A DNA stretch of 59,839 nt from Kineosporia rhizophila (GTDB taxonomy: Bacteria; Actinomycetota; Actinomycetes; Actinomycetales; Kineosporiaceae), in assembly GCF_021277265.1 (NCBI RefSeq), contig NZ_JAJSOH010000039.1, positions 1-59,839 of the forward strand, read 5' to 3'. Made by a program: the position numbers and the translations under genes. Below the pieces are notes generated by a model. It saw only the letters and a list, made by a program, of their open reading frames with translations, ran no database searches and was not told where the DNA came from. Position 1 is the first letter of the stretch; each line of letters starts with the position of its first letter. This document shows positions 40,829 to 49,533 of the stretch, in pieces.

Positions 40829-41835
40829 CGCTACCCACGCCCGGCCGAGTCCCTGGCGTGCCCGCAGCCGGGGGCGGCCGCGGGCCCAACGTGGTCGCCC
40901 TCGGCGGCGGTCACGGCCTGGCCGCGTCGCTGTCGGCGCTACGGCACCTCACCGACCGCCTGACCGCCGTGGTGACGGTCGCCGACGACGGCGGCTCGTC
41001 CGGGCGGCTGCGCCGCGAGTTCGGCGTTCTGCCGCCGGGCGACCTGCGGATGGCACTGTCGGCGCTGTGCGACGACAGCGAGTGGGGCCTGCTGTGGCGC
41101 GACGTGCTGCAGCACCGGTTCGCCAGCGCCGGGGCGATGCACGACCACGCCCTGGGCAACCTGCTCATCGTCACCCTCTGGGAACTGCTCGACGACCCGG
41201 TGAGCGGCCTGGACTGGGTGGCCCGGCTGCTCGGGGCCCGGGGCCGGGTGCTGCCGATGGCCGCGGTGCCGCTCGACATCGAGGCCACCGTGCTGGGGAT
41301 CGACCCGGACGACCCGGCCGGCCTGACCACGGTGCGCGGCCAGGTCGCCGTGGCCACCACCCCCGGCCAGGTGATCGGCGTGCAGCTCAGCCCCAACGAC
41401 CCGCCGGCCCGTCCCGAGGTGCTCGCCGCGGTGCGCGACGCCGACTGGACGGTGCTGGGCCCCGGGTCCTGGTACACCAGCGTCCTGCCGCACCTGCTGG
41501 TGCCCGAGCTGGCCCGGGCCCTGGCCCGCACCGACTCGAAGATCTGCCTGACCCTCAACCTGGGCCAGCAGCCGGGGGAGACCGACGGGTTCTCGCCCGA
41601 GAAGCATCTCGAGGTGCTCGCCGCGCACGCCCCCGATCTGCGGATCGACGCCGTCCTGGTCGACCCCTCGCAGATCGAGGACGAGGCCTCGCTGGTCGCC
41701 GCGGCCCGCGGGATGGGCGCGGTCCTGGTCACGCGCGACGTGGCGATCGGTGACGGTACGCCACGGCACGACCCGCTGCGGCTGGCCGCCGCCTACCGTG
41801 ATCTGTTCAGTGGCTCGATCACGCTGAACGGGTGA
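40825..41835 (+). CDS. yvcK: YvcK/CofD-like protein (gluconeogenesis factor family)
   Basis: 336 residues. The N-terminus has the sugar-nucleotide-binding pattern NVVALGGGHGLAASLSALR and the conserved VVTVADDGGSSGRLRREF and LPPGDLRMAL segments. The family is related to CofD; YvcK in Bacillus subtilis is needed for gluconeogenic growth and cell shape, and CuvA in mycobacteria for polar growth. The start GTG overlaps the rapZ stop (GTGA), and whiA follows after 128 bp, the standard rapZ-yvcK-whiA order. Confidence 0.95.
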   Translation: MTLPTPGRVPGVPAAGGGRGPNVVALGGGHGLAASLSALRHLTDRLTAVVTVADDGGSSGRLRREFGVLPPGDLRMALSALCDDSEWGLLWRDVLQHRFASAGAMHDHALGNLLIVTLWELLDDPVSGLDWVARLLGARGRVLPMAAVPLDIEATVLGIDPDDPAGLTTVRGQVAVATTPGQVIGVQLSPNDPPARPEVLAAVRDADWTVLGPGSWYTSVLPHLLVPELARALARTDSKICLTLNLGQQPGETDGFSPEKHLEVLAAHAPDLRIDAVLVDPSQIEDEASLVAAARGMGAVLVTRDVAIGDGTPRHDPLRLAAAYRDLFSGSITLNG

Positions 41836-41963
41836 GCCGGCTCCCCGGGTGGGGAGTGCACGACGGTGTGTGATCCGGCCGCCCAGGCCTCGCCCGAGGC
41901 CGACGGGCGCCGGGTTTCACAAGTTCACGAACCATGCTTGCGCTCGGTGGCAAGATGCTGTTC

Positions 41964-42944
41964 ATGGCATTGACGGCACTGGTCAAAGACGAATTGAGTC
42001 GGCTGCAGGTCACCAAGCCCTGCTGCCGCAAAGCCGAGGTCTCGGCCACCCTCCGGTTCGCCGGCGGGCTACACATCGTCGGCGGCCGCATCGTCGTGGA
42101 GGCCGAGCTGGACACCGCCGCGGCCGCCCGGCGGCTACGCAAAGACATCAGCGACGTGTTCGGGCACAGCAGCGACATCGTGGTTCTGGCGCCCGGCGGT
42201 CTGCGCCGCGGCAGCCGCTACGTGGTCCGGGTGATCCGTGACGGAGAGTCGCTGGCCCGCCAGACCGGTCTGGTCGACGGCCGTGGCCGTCCCGTGCGCG
42301 GGTTGCCGCCGCAGGTCGTCTCCGGTGCCACCTGCGACGCGGAGGCCGCCTGGCGGGGCGCCTTCCTGGCCCACGGCTCGCTTACCGAGCCGGGTCGCTC
42401 CAGCGCCCTGGAGGTCACCTGCCCCGGCCCGGAGGCCGCCCTGGCCCTGGTCGGCGCGGCCCGCCGGCTGGGCATCCAGGCCAAGGCCCGCGAGGTGCGC
42501 GGGGTCGACCGGGTGGTGATCCGCGACGGTGACACGATTGGCGCGCTGCTCACCCGGCTCGGTGCGCACGACGCGGTGATGTCGTGGGAAGAGCGGCGGA
42601 TGCGGCGTGAGGTGCGGGCCACCGCCAACCGGCTGGCCAACTTCGACGACGCGAACCTGCGGCGCTCGGCGCGGGCCGCGGTGGCCGCCGGTTCCCGGGT
42701 CGAGCGGGCCCTGGAGATCCTCGGCGACGACGTGCCCGACCACCTGAAGTCGGCCGGCAAGCTGCGGCTGGCGCACAAGCAGGCCAGCCTGGAGGAACTC
42801 GGCCAGCTGGCCGAGCCGCAGATGACCAAGGACGCGGTGGCCGGGCGGATCCGCCGGCTGCTGGCGATGGCCGACAAGCGGGCCGCCGACCTCGGCGTAC
42901 CGGGCACCGACGCCAACCTCACGCCGGACATGCTCGACGCCTGA
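41964..42944 (+). CDS. whiA: Sporulation/cell-division regulator WhiA
   Basis: 326 residues. The N-terminal part is the LAGLIDADG-homing-endonuclease-like domain (MALTALVKDELSRLQVTKPC, then SATLRFAGGLHI and the GAFLAHGSLTEPG segment). The C-terminal part is the helix-turn-helix (LAEPQMTKDAVAGRIRRLLA). WhiA works with WhiB in streptomycetes to start sporulation septation, and is conserved even in non-sporulating actinobacteria. ATG 41964 is preferred because WhiA proteins begin with this sequence; an in-frame ATG at 41934 is not supported. It ends at a near-perfect hairpin. Confidence 0.95.
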   Translation: MALTALVKDELSRLQVTKPCCRKAEVSATLRFAGGLHIVGGRIVVEAELDTAAAARRLRKDISDVFGHSSDIVVLAPGGLRRGSRYVVRVIRDGESLARQTGLVDGRGRPVRGLPPQVVSGATCDAEAAWRGAFLAHGSLTEPGRSSALEVTCPGPEAALALVGAARRLGIQAKAREVRGVDRVVIRDGDTIGALLTRLGAHDAVMSWEERRMRREVRATANRLANFDDANLRRSARAAVAAGSRVERALEILGDDVPDHLKSAGKLRLAHKQASLEELGQLAEPQMTKDAVAGRIRRLLAMADKRAADLGVPGTDANLTPDMLDA

Positions 42945-42967
42945 GCCGCCCGGGACACGACCCGGCC

Positions 42968-43001
42968 GAACAGCGGACGTCCTCGAGGACGTCCACTGTT
43001 C
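42968..43001 (+). terminator. whiA terminator
   Basis: 17-bp arms 42968-42984 and 42985-43001 (GAACAGCGGACGTCCTC and its complement) pair with one C-A mismatch and meet with no loop, 24 nt past the whiA stop. The centre contains GGACGTCC, itself a palindrome. Confidence 0.75.
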
Positions 43002-43156
43002 GAAGGCCTTTTGGGTCGTGGGCACTGCGCGGGACGGCCCGGTCCGGCCATGGGCCGGTCGTCACCGGTTCACGGGCCGTTGGCCCTCCGATCACCGGTC
43101 CGGACACGGGACCTTCACAGGGTCTGTCTGGACATCCGTAGCCGAAAAGCACCCCG

Positions 43157-43162
43157 TAGGGT
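43157..43162 (+). promoter_or_regulatory. Possible -10 element of the gap operon
   Basis: TAGGGT at 43157-43162 in the 231-bp stretch between the whiA terminator and gap. It would start transcription near 43169 and give a leader of about 64 nt. No clear -35 hexamer lies at 17-18 nt. The rest of the gap shows no gene. Confidence 0.35.
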
Positions 43163-43232
43163 GAGTGCTGCACACCACAACACCGGCGCCGGTCGCCACC
43201 GGCGCGCTGTGGATGACGAGAGGAAACGAGAA

Positions 43233-44237
<1,005 letters not shown>

Positions 44238-44242
44238 GCTCG

Positions 44243-45454
44243 ATGAGGACGATCGACGACCTCACCACCGAGCTCGGTTCCCTCTCCGGCAAGCGCATCC
44301 TGGTCCGCAGCGACCTGAACGTGCCGCTGGACAAGGAGACCGGCGCGGTGACGGACGACGGCCGGATCCGGGCGTCGCTGCCGACCTGGCAGCGGCTCCT
44401 GGACGCCGGTGCCAAGGTCGTCGTCGTCGCCCACCTCGGCCGGCCGAAAGGCGTTCCGGAGGAGAAGTACTCGCTGGCCCCGGCGGTCGAGCGGGCCAAG
44501 GAACTGCTGCCCGGCGTGAACGTCACGCTGGCCGCCGACACGGTCGGTGAGTCCGCCCGGGCCGCCGTCGCCGCGCTCGGCGACGGTGAGCTCCTGGTGC
44601 TCGAGAACCTGCGCTTCAACGCGGGCGAGACGAGCAAGGACGAGGCCGAGCGGGGCGCCTTCGCGGACGAGCTGGCGGCCCTGGCCGACGGCTACGTCAG
44701 CGACGGCTTCGGCGTGGTGCACCGCAAGCAGGCCAGCGTCTACGACGTGGCGCAGAAGCTGCCGCACGCCGCCGGCGGTCTGGTGCTGGCCGAGGTCGAG
44801 GTGCTCAAGCGCCTCACCGAGACCCCGCAGCGGCCCTACGCGGTGGTGCTCGGCGGGTCGAAGGTCTCCGACAAGCTCGGCGTCATCGACAACCTGCTGA
44901 ACACGGCCGACCGGCTGCTGATCGGCGGCGGCATGGTCTTCACCTTCCTCAAGGCCCAGGGCCACGAGGTGGGCAAGAGCCTGCTCGAGGAGGACCAGCT
45001 CGACACCGTCCGCGGCTACATCGAACGGGCGAAGGAGCGCGGCGTCGAACTGGTGCTGCCGGTCGACGTGGTCGCGGCGGCCGCCTTCGCGGCCGACGCG
45101 GAGCACGACGTGGTGGCGGCGGACGCGATCCCGGCCGACCGGCTGGGCCTGGACATCGGCCCGGAGTCCGGGAAGCTGTTCGCGGCCAAGCTGGCCGACT
45201 GCCAGACGGTGTTCTGGAACGGCCCGATGGGCGTCTTCGAGATGGAGCCGTACAGCCACGGCACCCGCGCGGTGGCCCAGGCGCTGGTCGACTCGGACGC
45301 CTTCAGCGTGGTCGGCGGCGGTGACTCGGCCGCGGCCGTGCGCACCCTCGGCTTCGACGAGAAGGGCTTCGGCCACATCTCGACCGGCGGCGGGGCGAGC
45401 CTGGAGTTCCTGGAGGGCAAGACCCTTCCCGGCCTGACCGTACTGGAGAGCTGA
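44243..45454 (+). CDS. pgk: Phosphoglycerate kinase
   Basis: Transfers phosphate from 1,3-bisphosphoglycerate to ADP. From ATG 44243 it has 403 residues, normal for the family. Substrate-binding RSDLNVPLD, HLGRPKG and LENLRFNAGE are in the N-domain; the nucleotide site has GGSKVSDKLGVIDNL, NGPMGVFE and the final GGGDSAAAV and STGGGASLEFLEG. GTG 44234, overlapping the gap stop as GTGA, is in frame and could be the actual start; ATG 44243 is chosen because the family begins M-(K/R)-TIDDL. Confidence 0.96.
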   Translation: MRTIDDLTTELGSLSGKRILVRSDLNVPLDKETGAVTDDGRIRASLPTWQRLLDAGAKVVVVAHLGRPKGVPEEKYSLAPAVERAKELLPGVNVTLAADTVGESARAAVAALGDGELLVLENLRFNAGETSKDEAERGAFADELAALADGYVSDGFGVVHRKQASVYDVAQKLPHAAGGLVLAEVEVLKRLTETPQRPYAVVLGGSKVSDKLGVIDNLLNTADRLLIGGGMVFTFLKAQGHEVGKSLLEEDQLDTVRGYIERAKERGVELVLPVDVVAAAAFAADAEHDVVAADAIPADRLGLDIGPESGKLFAAKLADCQTVFWNGPMGVFEMEPYSHGTRAVAQALVDSDAFSVVGGGDSAAAVRTLGFDEKGFGHISTGGGASLEFLEGKTLPGLTVLES

Positions 45455-46266
45455 TGGCGGCCAAGGGCAACGGCGCCCCTTCCCGGACCCCGTTGATGGC
45501 GGGGAACTGGAAGATGAACCTCGACCACTTCGAGGCGGCCCACCTGGTGCAGAAGCTGGCGTGGACCCTCGACGACGCGAAGCACGACTTCGACGCCGTC
45601 GAGGTGGCGCTGCTTCCGCCGTTCACCGATCTGCGTTCGGTGCAGACCCTGGTGGACGGGGACAAGCTCGGTTTCCGCTACGGCGCGCAGGACGTGTCGC
45701 AGTACGACAAGGGCGCGTACACGGGGGAGATCTCCGGTGCGATGCTGGCCAAGCTGAAGTGCACCTACGTGGTGGTCGGCCACTCCGAGCGCCGGCAGTA
45801 CCACCACGAGGACGACGCCCTGGTCAATGCCAAGGCCAAGGCGGCGATCAAGCACGACCTGGTGCCGATCGTGTGCATCGGCGAGGGCCTCGAGGTGCGC
45901 AAGGAAGGCCGCCAGGTGCAGCACTGCCTGGCCCAGCTCGACGCCGACCTGGCCGGGATCCCGGCCGAGAAGGCGGGGACGCTGGTGATCGCCTACGAAC
46001 CGGTGTGGGCGATCGGCACGGGCGAGACGGCCACCCCGGACGACGCGCAGGAGGTCTGCGCGGCCGTGCGCAAGCGGCTGGGGGAGCTGTACTCGGCGGA
46101 CGTCGCGGCGTCCGTGCGGGTCCTGTACGGCGGTTCGGTCAAGGCGCAGAACGTGGCCGGGATCATGGCGCAGGAAGATGTCGACGGTGCTCTGGTCGGC
46201 GGCGCGTCCATCGATCCCGGTGAATTCGCGTCAATTGTCCGCTATCGGGACCATAAGACAGCCTGA
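45454..46266 (+). CDS. tpiA: Triosephosphate isomerase
   Basis: Interconverts dihydroxyacetone phosphate and glyceraldehyde 3-phosphate. It has 270 residues with Lys20 (GNWKMN), His110 (VVVGHSERR) and Glu182 (IAYEPVWAIGTG), the full catalytic set, and the phosphate-binding YGGSVKAQN and GGASI. The ATG overlaps the pgk stop by one base (TGATG), so translation is coupled. A weak hairpin overlaps its stop. Confidence 0.97.
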   Translation: MAAKGNGAPSRTPLMAGNWKMNLDHFEAAHLVQKLAWTLDDAKHDFDAVEVALLPPFTDLRSVQTLVDGDKLGFRYGAQDVSQYDKGAYTGEISGAMLAKLKCTYVVVGHSERRQYHHEDDALVNAKAKAAIKHDLVPIVCIGEGLEVRKEGRQVQHCLAQLDADLAGIPAEKAGTLVIAYEPVWAIGTGETATPDDAQEVCAAVRKRLGELYSADVAASVRVLYGGSVKAQNVAGIMAQEDVDGALVGGASIDPGEFASIVRYRDHKTA

Positions 46267-46280
46267 GCTGCACGCTCAGG
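46262..46280 (+). terminator. Weak hairpin at the tpiA stop
   Basis: CCTGAGC (46262-46268) and GCTCAGG (46274-46280) pair around 5 nt and include the stop codon. It is too short to be a sure terminator. The following gap (46281-46405) contains TACTCT at 46349-46354, a possible -10 for secG. Confidence 0.4.
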
Positions 46281-46405
46281 TCTGGTAAAAACCGCGTGTC
46301 GGGCGGCGCGCGGCCTCCGATCTGTCCGATCCGGGGCCGCGCATCGCCTACTCTGTGTCCTGAGACTGCTTCCCCACACCTGCAAACGAGATAGAGGTCC
46401 GCGTC

Positions 46406-46660
46406 GTGTCCGTGCTACGCCTGATTCTTCAGGTGCTTCTCGTCATCACCAGCCTGATCCTGACACTGCTGATCCTTCTCCATAAGGGGCGGGGCGGTGG
46501 CCTGTCGGACATGTTCGGTGGCGGCATGTCCTCCAGCATGGGCAGCTCTGGGGTCGCCGAACGCAACCTCAACCGCTTCACCATCGCCATCGGGATCACC
46601 TGGGCGATCGTGATCGTGCTGCTGAACCTGATCTACAGGTTCTTCCCCGACGCGTTCTGA
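46406..46660 (+). CDS. secG: Preprotein translocase subunit SecG
   Basis: 84 residues with two membrane helices, the small auxiliary subunit of the SecYEG channel. Helix 1 is LILQVLLVITSLILTLLILL, followed by the conserved loop HKGRGGGLSDMFGGG that crosses into helix 2 (FTIAIGITWAIVIVLLNLI). Size and loop are typical. The GTG has an AGAGGT about 10 nt upstream. It lies between tpiA and rbpA as in streptomycetes. Confidence 0.95.
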   Translation: MSVLRLILQVLLVITSLILTLLILLHKGRGGGLSDMFGGGMSSSMGSSGVAERNLNRFTIAIGITWAIVIVLLNLIYRFFPDAF

Positions 46661-46711
46661 CGGACATACGGCAACCGGCGCGAGTCCGGGTACTGAAGGA
46701 GAGGATTCACG

Positions 46712-47062
46712 GTGGCGAGTGGCAACGCTATCCGCGGTAGCCGAGTTGGCGCCGGACCGATGGGCGAGGCGGAGCGGGGCGACACGGCCCCTAGGTTCCG
46801 CATCTCCTACTGGTGCGCCAACAAGCACGAGACGAAGCCGAGCTTCTCGGAAGAGGCCGGTGTGCAGCCGCCGGAGACCTGGGACTGCCCGCGCTGCGGG
46901 TTCCCGGCCGGGCAGGACCGCAACGCCCCGCCTTCGCCGCCCCGCAACGAGCCTTACAAGACGCACCTGGCGTACGTGAAGGAACGCCGGAGCGACGCGG
47001 ACGGGCAGGCGATCCTGGAAGAGGCTCTGGCCTCGCTGCGTTCGCGCAGGATCATCCGCTAG
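46712..47062 (+). CDS. rbpA: RNA polymerase-binding protein RbpA
   Basis: 116 residues. RbpA is the actinobacterial factor that binds the principal sigma factor and stabilises open promoter complexes. Zinc ligands are Cys35, His39, Cys59 and Cys62 (WCANKHE and DCPRCG). The basic linker and sigma-interacting helices follow (YKTHLAYVKERRSDADGQAI, then EEALASLRSRR). The N-terminal segment MASGNAIRGSRVGAGPMGEA is conserved in the family. AGGAGAGGA lies about 10 nt before the GTG start. Confidence 0.96.
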   Translation: MASGNAIRGSRVGAGPMGEAERGDTAPRFRISYWCANKHETKPSFSEEAGVQPPETWDCPRCGFPAGQDRNAPPSPPRNEPYKTHLAYVKERRSDADGQAILEEALASLRSRRIIR

Positions 47063-47153
47063 GTCCGCTCCACGGATCTTGTGTCGATCGGCTTCCGGCC
47101 TCGTGCCGGGGGCCGATCGCTGGTTTGGGCCTGTCTTCCCGGTCGCCGTGAAA

Positions 47154-47176
47154 CTGTCGGTGCCCGCGGGCATGAT
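47154..47176 (+). promoter_or_regulatory. RecA-NDp-like promoter of the luciferase-like oxidoreductase gene
   Basis: CTGTCGGTG (47154-47162), 8 nt, CATGAT (47171-47176). The upstream box is identical to those of uvrA, uvrB and uvrC; the -10 has C instead of T at its first position. The ATG at 47184 lies 8 nt after the hexamer, the same leaderless geometry. This makes the gene a probable member of the DNA-damage regulon, though the weaker -10 lowers certainty. Confidence 0.6.
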
Positions 47177-47183
47177 AGAGGTC

Positions 47184-48095
47184 ATGACTTCCACGGCAGA
47201 CAACACCAGCGCGACACCGCCGCCCCGGCTGGGTGTCGCCTTCGTGCCCGTCGTCCCACCCGAGCGGCTGCGCTCCCTCGTGGTGGCTGCGGAGCAGTCC
47301 GGGCTGGACGATTTCTGGGTCTGGGAAGACTGTTTCAAAGAGAGCGGGGTCGCCAGCGCCGCCGCGGCCCTGGCCTGGACCGAGCGCATCCGGGTCGGTA
47401 TCGGCCTGATGCCCGCCCCGCTGCGTAACGTCGCGCTCACGGCGATGGAGATCGCGACGCTGGAACGGATGTTCCCCGGCCGGCTCCTGCCCGGCGTGGG
47501 CCACGGTGTGCAGGACTGGATGGGCCAGGTCGGCAATCGCGCCGCCTCCCCCCTCACCCTGCTGCGCGAGTACTCCACGGCGCTGCGCCGTCTGCTGCAC
47601 GGCGAGAAGGTCACCGTCGAGGGCAAATACGTCAACCTCACCAACGTTCAGCTCGACTGGCCGCCGGCCACCCCGCCGAAGCTCTACGTCGGAGGCGAGG
47701 GCCCGAAGACGCTGAAGCTCACCGGTGAGGTCGGCGACGGCTCGATGCTGAGCTGGGCCGGCTCCGACGAGGAGCTCGGCAGCCGCGTGCAGCTGGTGCT
47801 GGAGGCGGCCCGGTCCAAGCCGGGCGGCGCCGCCGGCCACGAGATCTCGGTCGGCCAGATCGCCGCCACCGGTCCCGACGCCCAGGCCCGGGTCGACGCC
47901 GAACTACCCATCTGGGGCCGCCGGCCCGGCCCGGGCAACGGCATCGCCGGAGACGCCGAGGCGATCGCGGCCGACGTCCGCCGGCTCGGAGCCCTGGGCT
48001 GCTCCACGGTCATCCTGCAGGCCACGTCCGACGAGCCCGACATCGAAGGCTTCATCCGCTTCCTCGGCCAGGAGGTCCGCCCCCTGCTCGGCTGA
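47184..48095 (+). CDS. Luciferase-like (LLM) flavin/F420-dependent oxidoreductase
   Basis: 303 residues of the luciferase-like monooxygenase TIM-barrel family, which in actinobacteria includes many F420-dependent oxidoreductases. Typical segments are GVAFVPVVPPERLRSLVVAA, DDFWVWEDCF at the end of strand 2, RIRVGIGLMPAPLRNVALTA, and LPGVGHGVQDWMGQVG. Cofactor choice cannot be fixed from sequence. ATG 47184 is chosen from the promoter geometry; the frame continues upstream into the promoter. Its stop codon is embedded in the first unit of a tandem repeat array that follows. Damage-box control is unusual for this family and suggests a role in handling an electrophile or damaged cofactor. Confidence 0.88.
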   Translation: MTSTADNTSATPPPRLGVAFVPVVPPERLRSLVVAAEQSGLDDFWVWEDCFKESGVASAAAALAWTERIRVGIGLMPAPLRNVALTAMEIATLERMFPGRLLPGVGHGVQDWMGQVGNRAASPLTLLREYSTALRRLLHGEKVTVEGKYVNLTNVQLDWPPATPPKLYVGGEGPKTLKLTGEVGDGSMLSWAGSDEELGSRVQLVLEAARSKPGGAAGHEISVGQIAATGPDAQARVDAELPIWGRRPGPGNGIAGDAEAIAADVRRLGALGCSTVILQATSDEPDIEGFIRFLGQEVRPLLG

Positions 48096-48395
48096 TCGCG
48101 GCGGCAGGGAGGGGTCGCCCCTCACTTAGCTGATCCGCGGCGGCAGGAGTTTGCTGCTTGCTTGGCTGATCTGCGGTGGCAACAGGTTTGCTGCTTGCTC
48201 AGGTGATCCGTGGCTGTAGAAGGCTTGCTGCTTGCTTGCTGATTCGCGGCGGTAGGAGGTTCGCTGCCTACCTGGCTGATCGGGCGGCAGGAGGGTTTGC
48301 TGCCTGCTTGCTGATTCGCGGTGGCAGGGGGTTCGCTGCTCGCTTGGCTGATCCGCGGCGGCGGGAGGTTGGCTGTCTACCTGGCTGACCTGCGC
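48092..48395. repeat. Degenerate tandem repeat, about eight 36-37-bp units
   Basis: Units starting CTGATCCGCGGCGGCAGGAG and running into TTTGCTGCTTGCTTGG begin at about 48092, 48130, 48166, 48203, 48239, 48276, 48311, 48348 and 48385 (partial). Period is 35-38 bp, and units differ at several positions. There are no unique spacers between units, so this is a minisatellite, not a CRISPR array. The first unit contains the stop codon of the luciferase-like gene. Confidence 0.85.
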
Positions 48396-48773
48396 GCTCG
48401 CCGGGCCTACACCACGCTGCTCCACGGTGGTTCGGGCCCGGCGAGCTCGCATTGGACCGCCGGCTTCCCCAGCGCGGCCTCGCCGCGCTGGGGTCGCGCC
48501 GCTGAATGGGCACCATCACCTATCGCGCGGTGTCTGCCTGTTCGCCTCAGAGTGGGTGGAGGCTCGGAGTGCCCGTCCGCCTGGGTGGGTGGTGGTGTGG
48601 GTGTGTTCGTCCGCCTGGGGTAAGTGGCGACCTGGGTGTACTTGTCCGCCCCTGGTGTGCCCGTTCGCTCGGGCGAGGTAGCGGCTGTGGGCGTGGGTGG
48701 CGGCCTGGGTGTGCATGCCCGCCTCAGTGTGAATCTGCGCCTCGGCGTGGGGTGGCCGCCCCGGCCACGGCCG

Positions 48774-48968
48774 CCCGAACGAGGAGACCACTGCGTCCGC
48801 CGAGCCGGCAGCTGATGGAAGGTTCGCCGCGTCCCCCTGGTGGAACCGGCCGACGAGACCACGCACGTTTATTTGTTCGCACGCAACCTCGTGTAGCCGT
48901 GGTGCTGGATCGAGACCGGTTACCCATGCTCCATCGAGAACGATGAGGAGCCTTGCGAGCACGGCCAA
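48774..48968 (-). pseudogene. Remnant of a SAM-dependent methyltransferase
   Basis: Reading the minus strand from 48968, the frame contains GRFHQGDAANLPSAAGSADA followed by VVSSFG (48851 down to 48774). This is the recognisable motif of UbiE/Methyltransf_11 enzymes (usual form GDAANLPFADGSFDAVVSSFG). Upstream there is no motif I, and downstream the frame dissolves into His/Thr/Pro-rich repeat sequence. It is best read as a decayed fragment, possibly reading MAVLARLLIV to VVSSFG as the preserved part. Confidence 0.6.
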
Positions 48969-49166
48969 GCCAGGTCGGCGGTGTTCGGGTACCGCGGCAG
49001 TCGCCCCGTGACGGGCGCCCGGGCCACCTGTCCGCCTGGGTGGCTGTCGGCGTGCCCGTGCGCCTGGGTGCGCCTCTCCGGTAGTTACGGCTGTTGTCCT
49101 ACCTCGACCAGCCGGTCTGGCCGCTCTGTGGGGTCAATTGCGTGAAAAGCCCTGTCCGCGAGGCCT

Positions 49167-49211
49167 TACGTGTAAACAAAGTCTTGCCACAGCAGGCTTT
49201 GTTTACACGTA
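49167..49211. repeat. AT-rich perfect 15-bp inverted repeat
   Basis: Arms TACGTGTAAACAAAG (49167-49181) and CTTTGTTTACACGTA (49197-49211) with a 15-nt spacer. It is far AT-richer than its surroundings. It has no adjacent gene end, so a transcription terminator is not obvious. It could be a regulator or integrase site, or a hairpin RNA. Confidence 0.65.
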
Positions 49212-49533
49212 GAGGCACTGTCTCGGCGGGCCGGCCGCCTGGCCCTCACGCGTGCCGTAGTGGTGCGTGGTCTGGTTCCGACACCTGCCTCGCCGCGCTG
49301 GGCCGCCGTGTCTGCTGGCTCGTTGCGAGCGCCCGGTCCGACGATCTCTGGTCGGCGGATGCTGGTCGCCAGGATTGTTCGTCCCGCGTTCTCTTGCTGG
49401 CGTGTCCTCTGGCCGACAGCACCTTCGTTGTCAGATGGCCCGTGTGTACTGGCGGGTTTCACCTGGACGACCAGGATGAGCCTGATTCGCCGTCTCATTC
49501 CGCCGAACGCGCGATCAGGAAGAGGAAGCCGGT

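Larger units (their letters stand above)
48396..49533. other. Repeat-rich region without intact genes
   Basis: No intact gene is seen. 48569-48760 has scattered degenerate units of the type GTGCCCGTCCGCCTGGGTG (48569, 48603, 48636), with another at 49052. A methyltransferase fragment lies at 48774-48851 on the minus strand. An AT-rich inverted repeat lies at 49167-49211. Reading frames that cross it on both strands are low-complexity and unlike known proteins. Confidence 0.7.

Noticed and set aside
48092..48395. Tandem 36-37-bp units look like CRISPR repeats by length
   Set aside because: Units abut without unique spacers, are degenerate, and no cas gene is near; the structure is a minisatellite.
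48126..48452. Minus-strand reading frame across the tandem repeats that encodes a Gln/Ser/Pro-rich peptide
   Set aside because: The repeat period is not a multiple of three, and the frame stays open mainly because of GC composition; no start signal or homology is seen.
49094..49533. Possible gene between the inverted repeat and the LtrA-like gene
   Set aside because: Frames in both directions give low-complexity Arg/Ser-rich products, with no motif and no ribosome-binding site.
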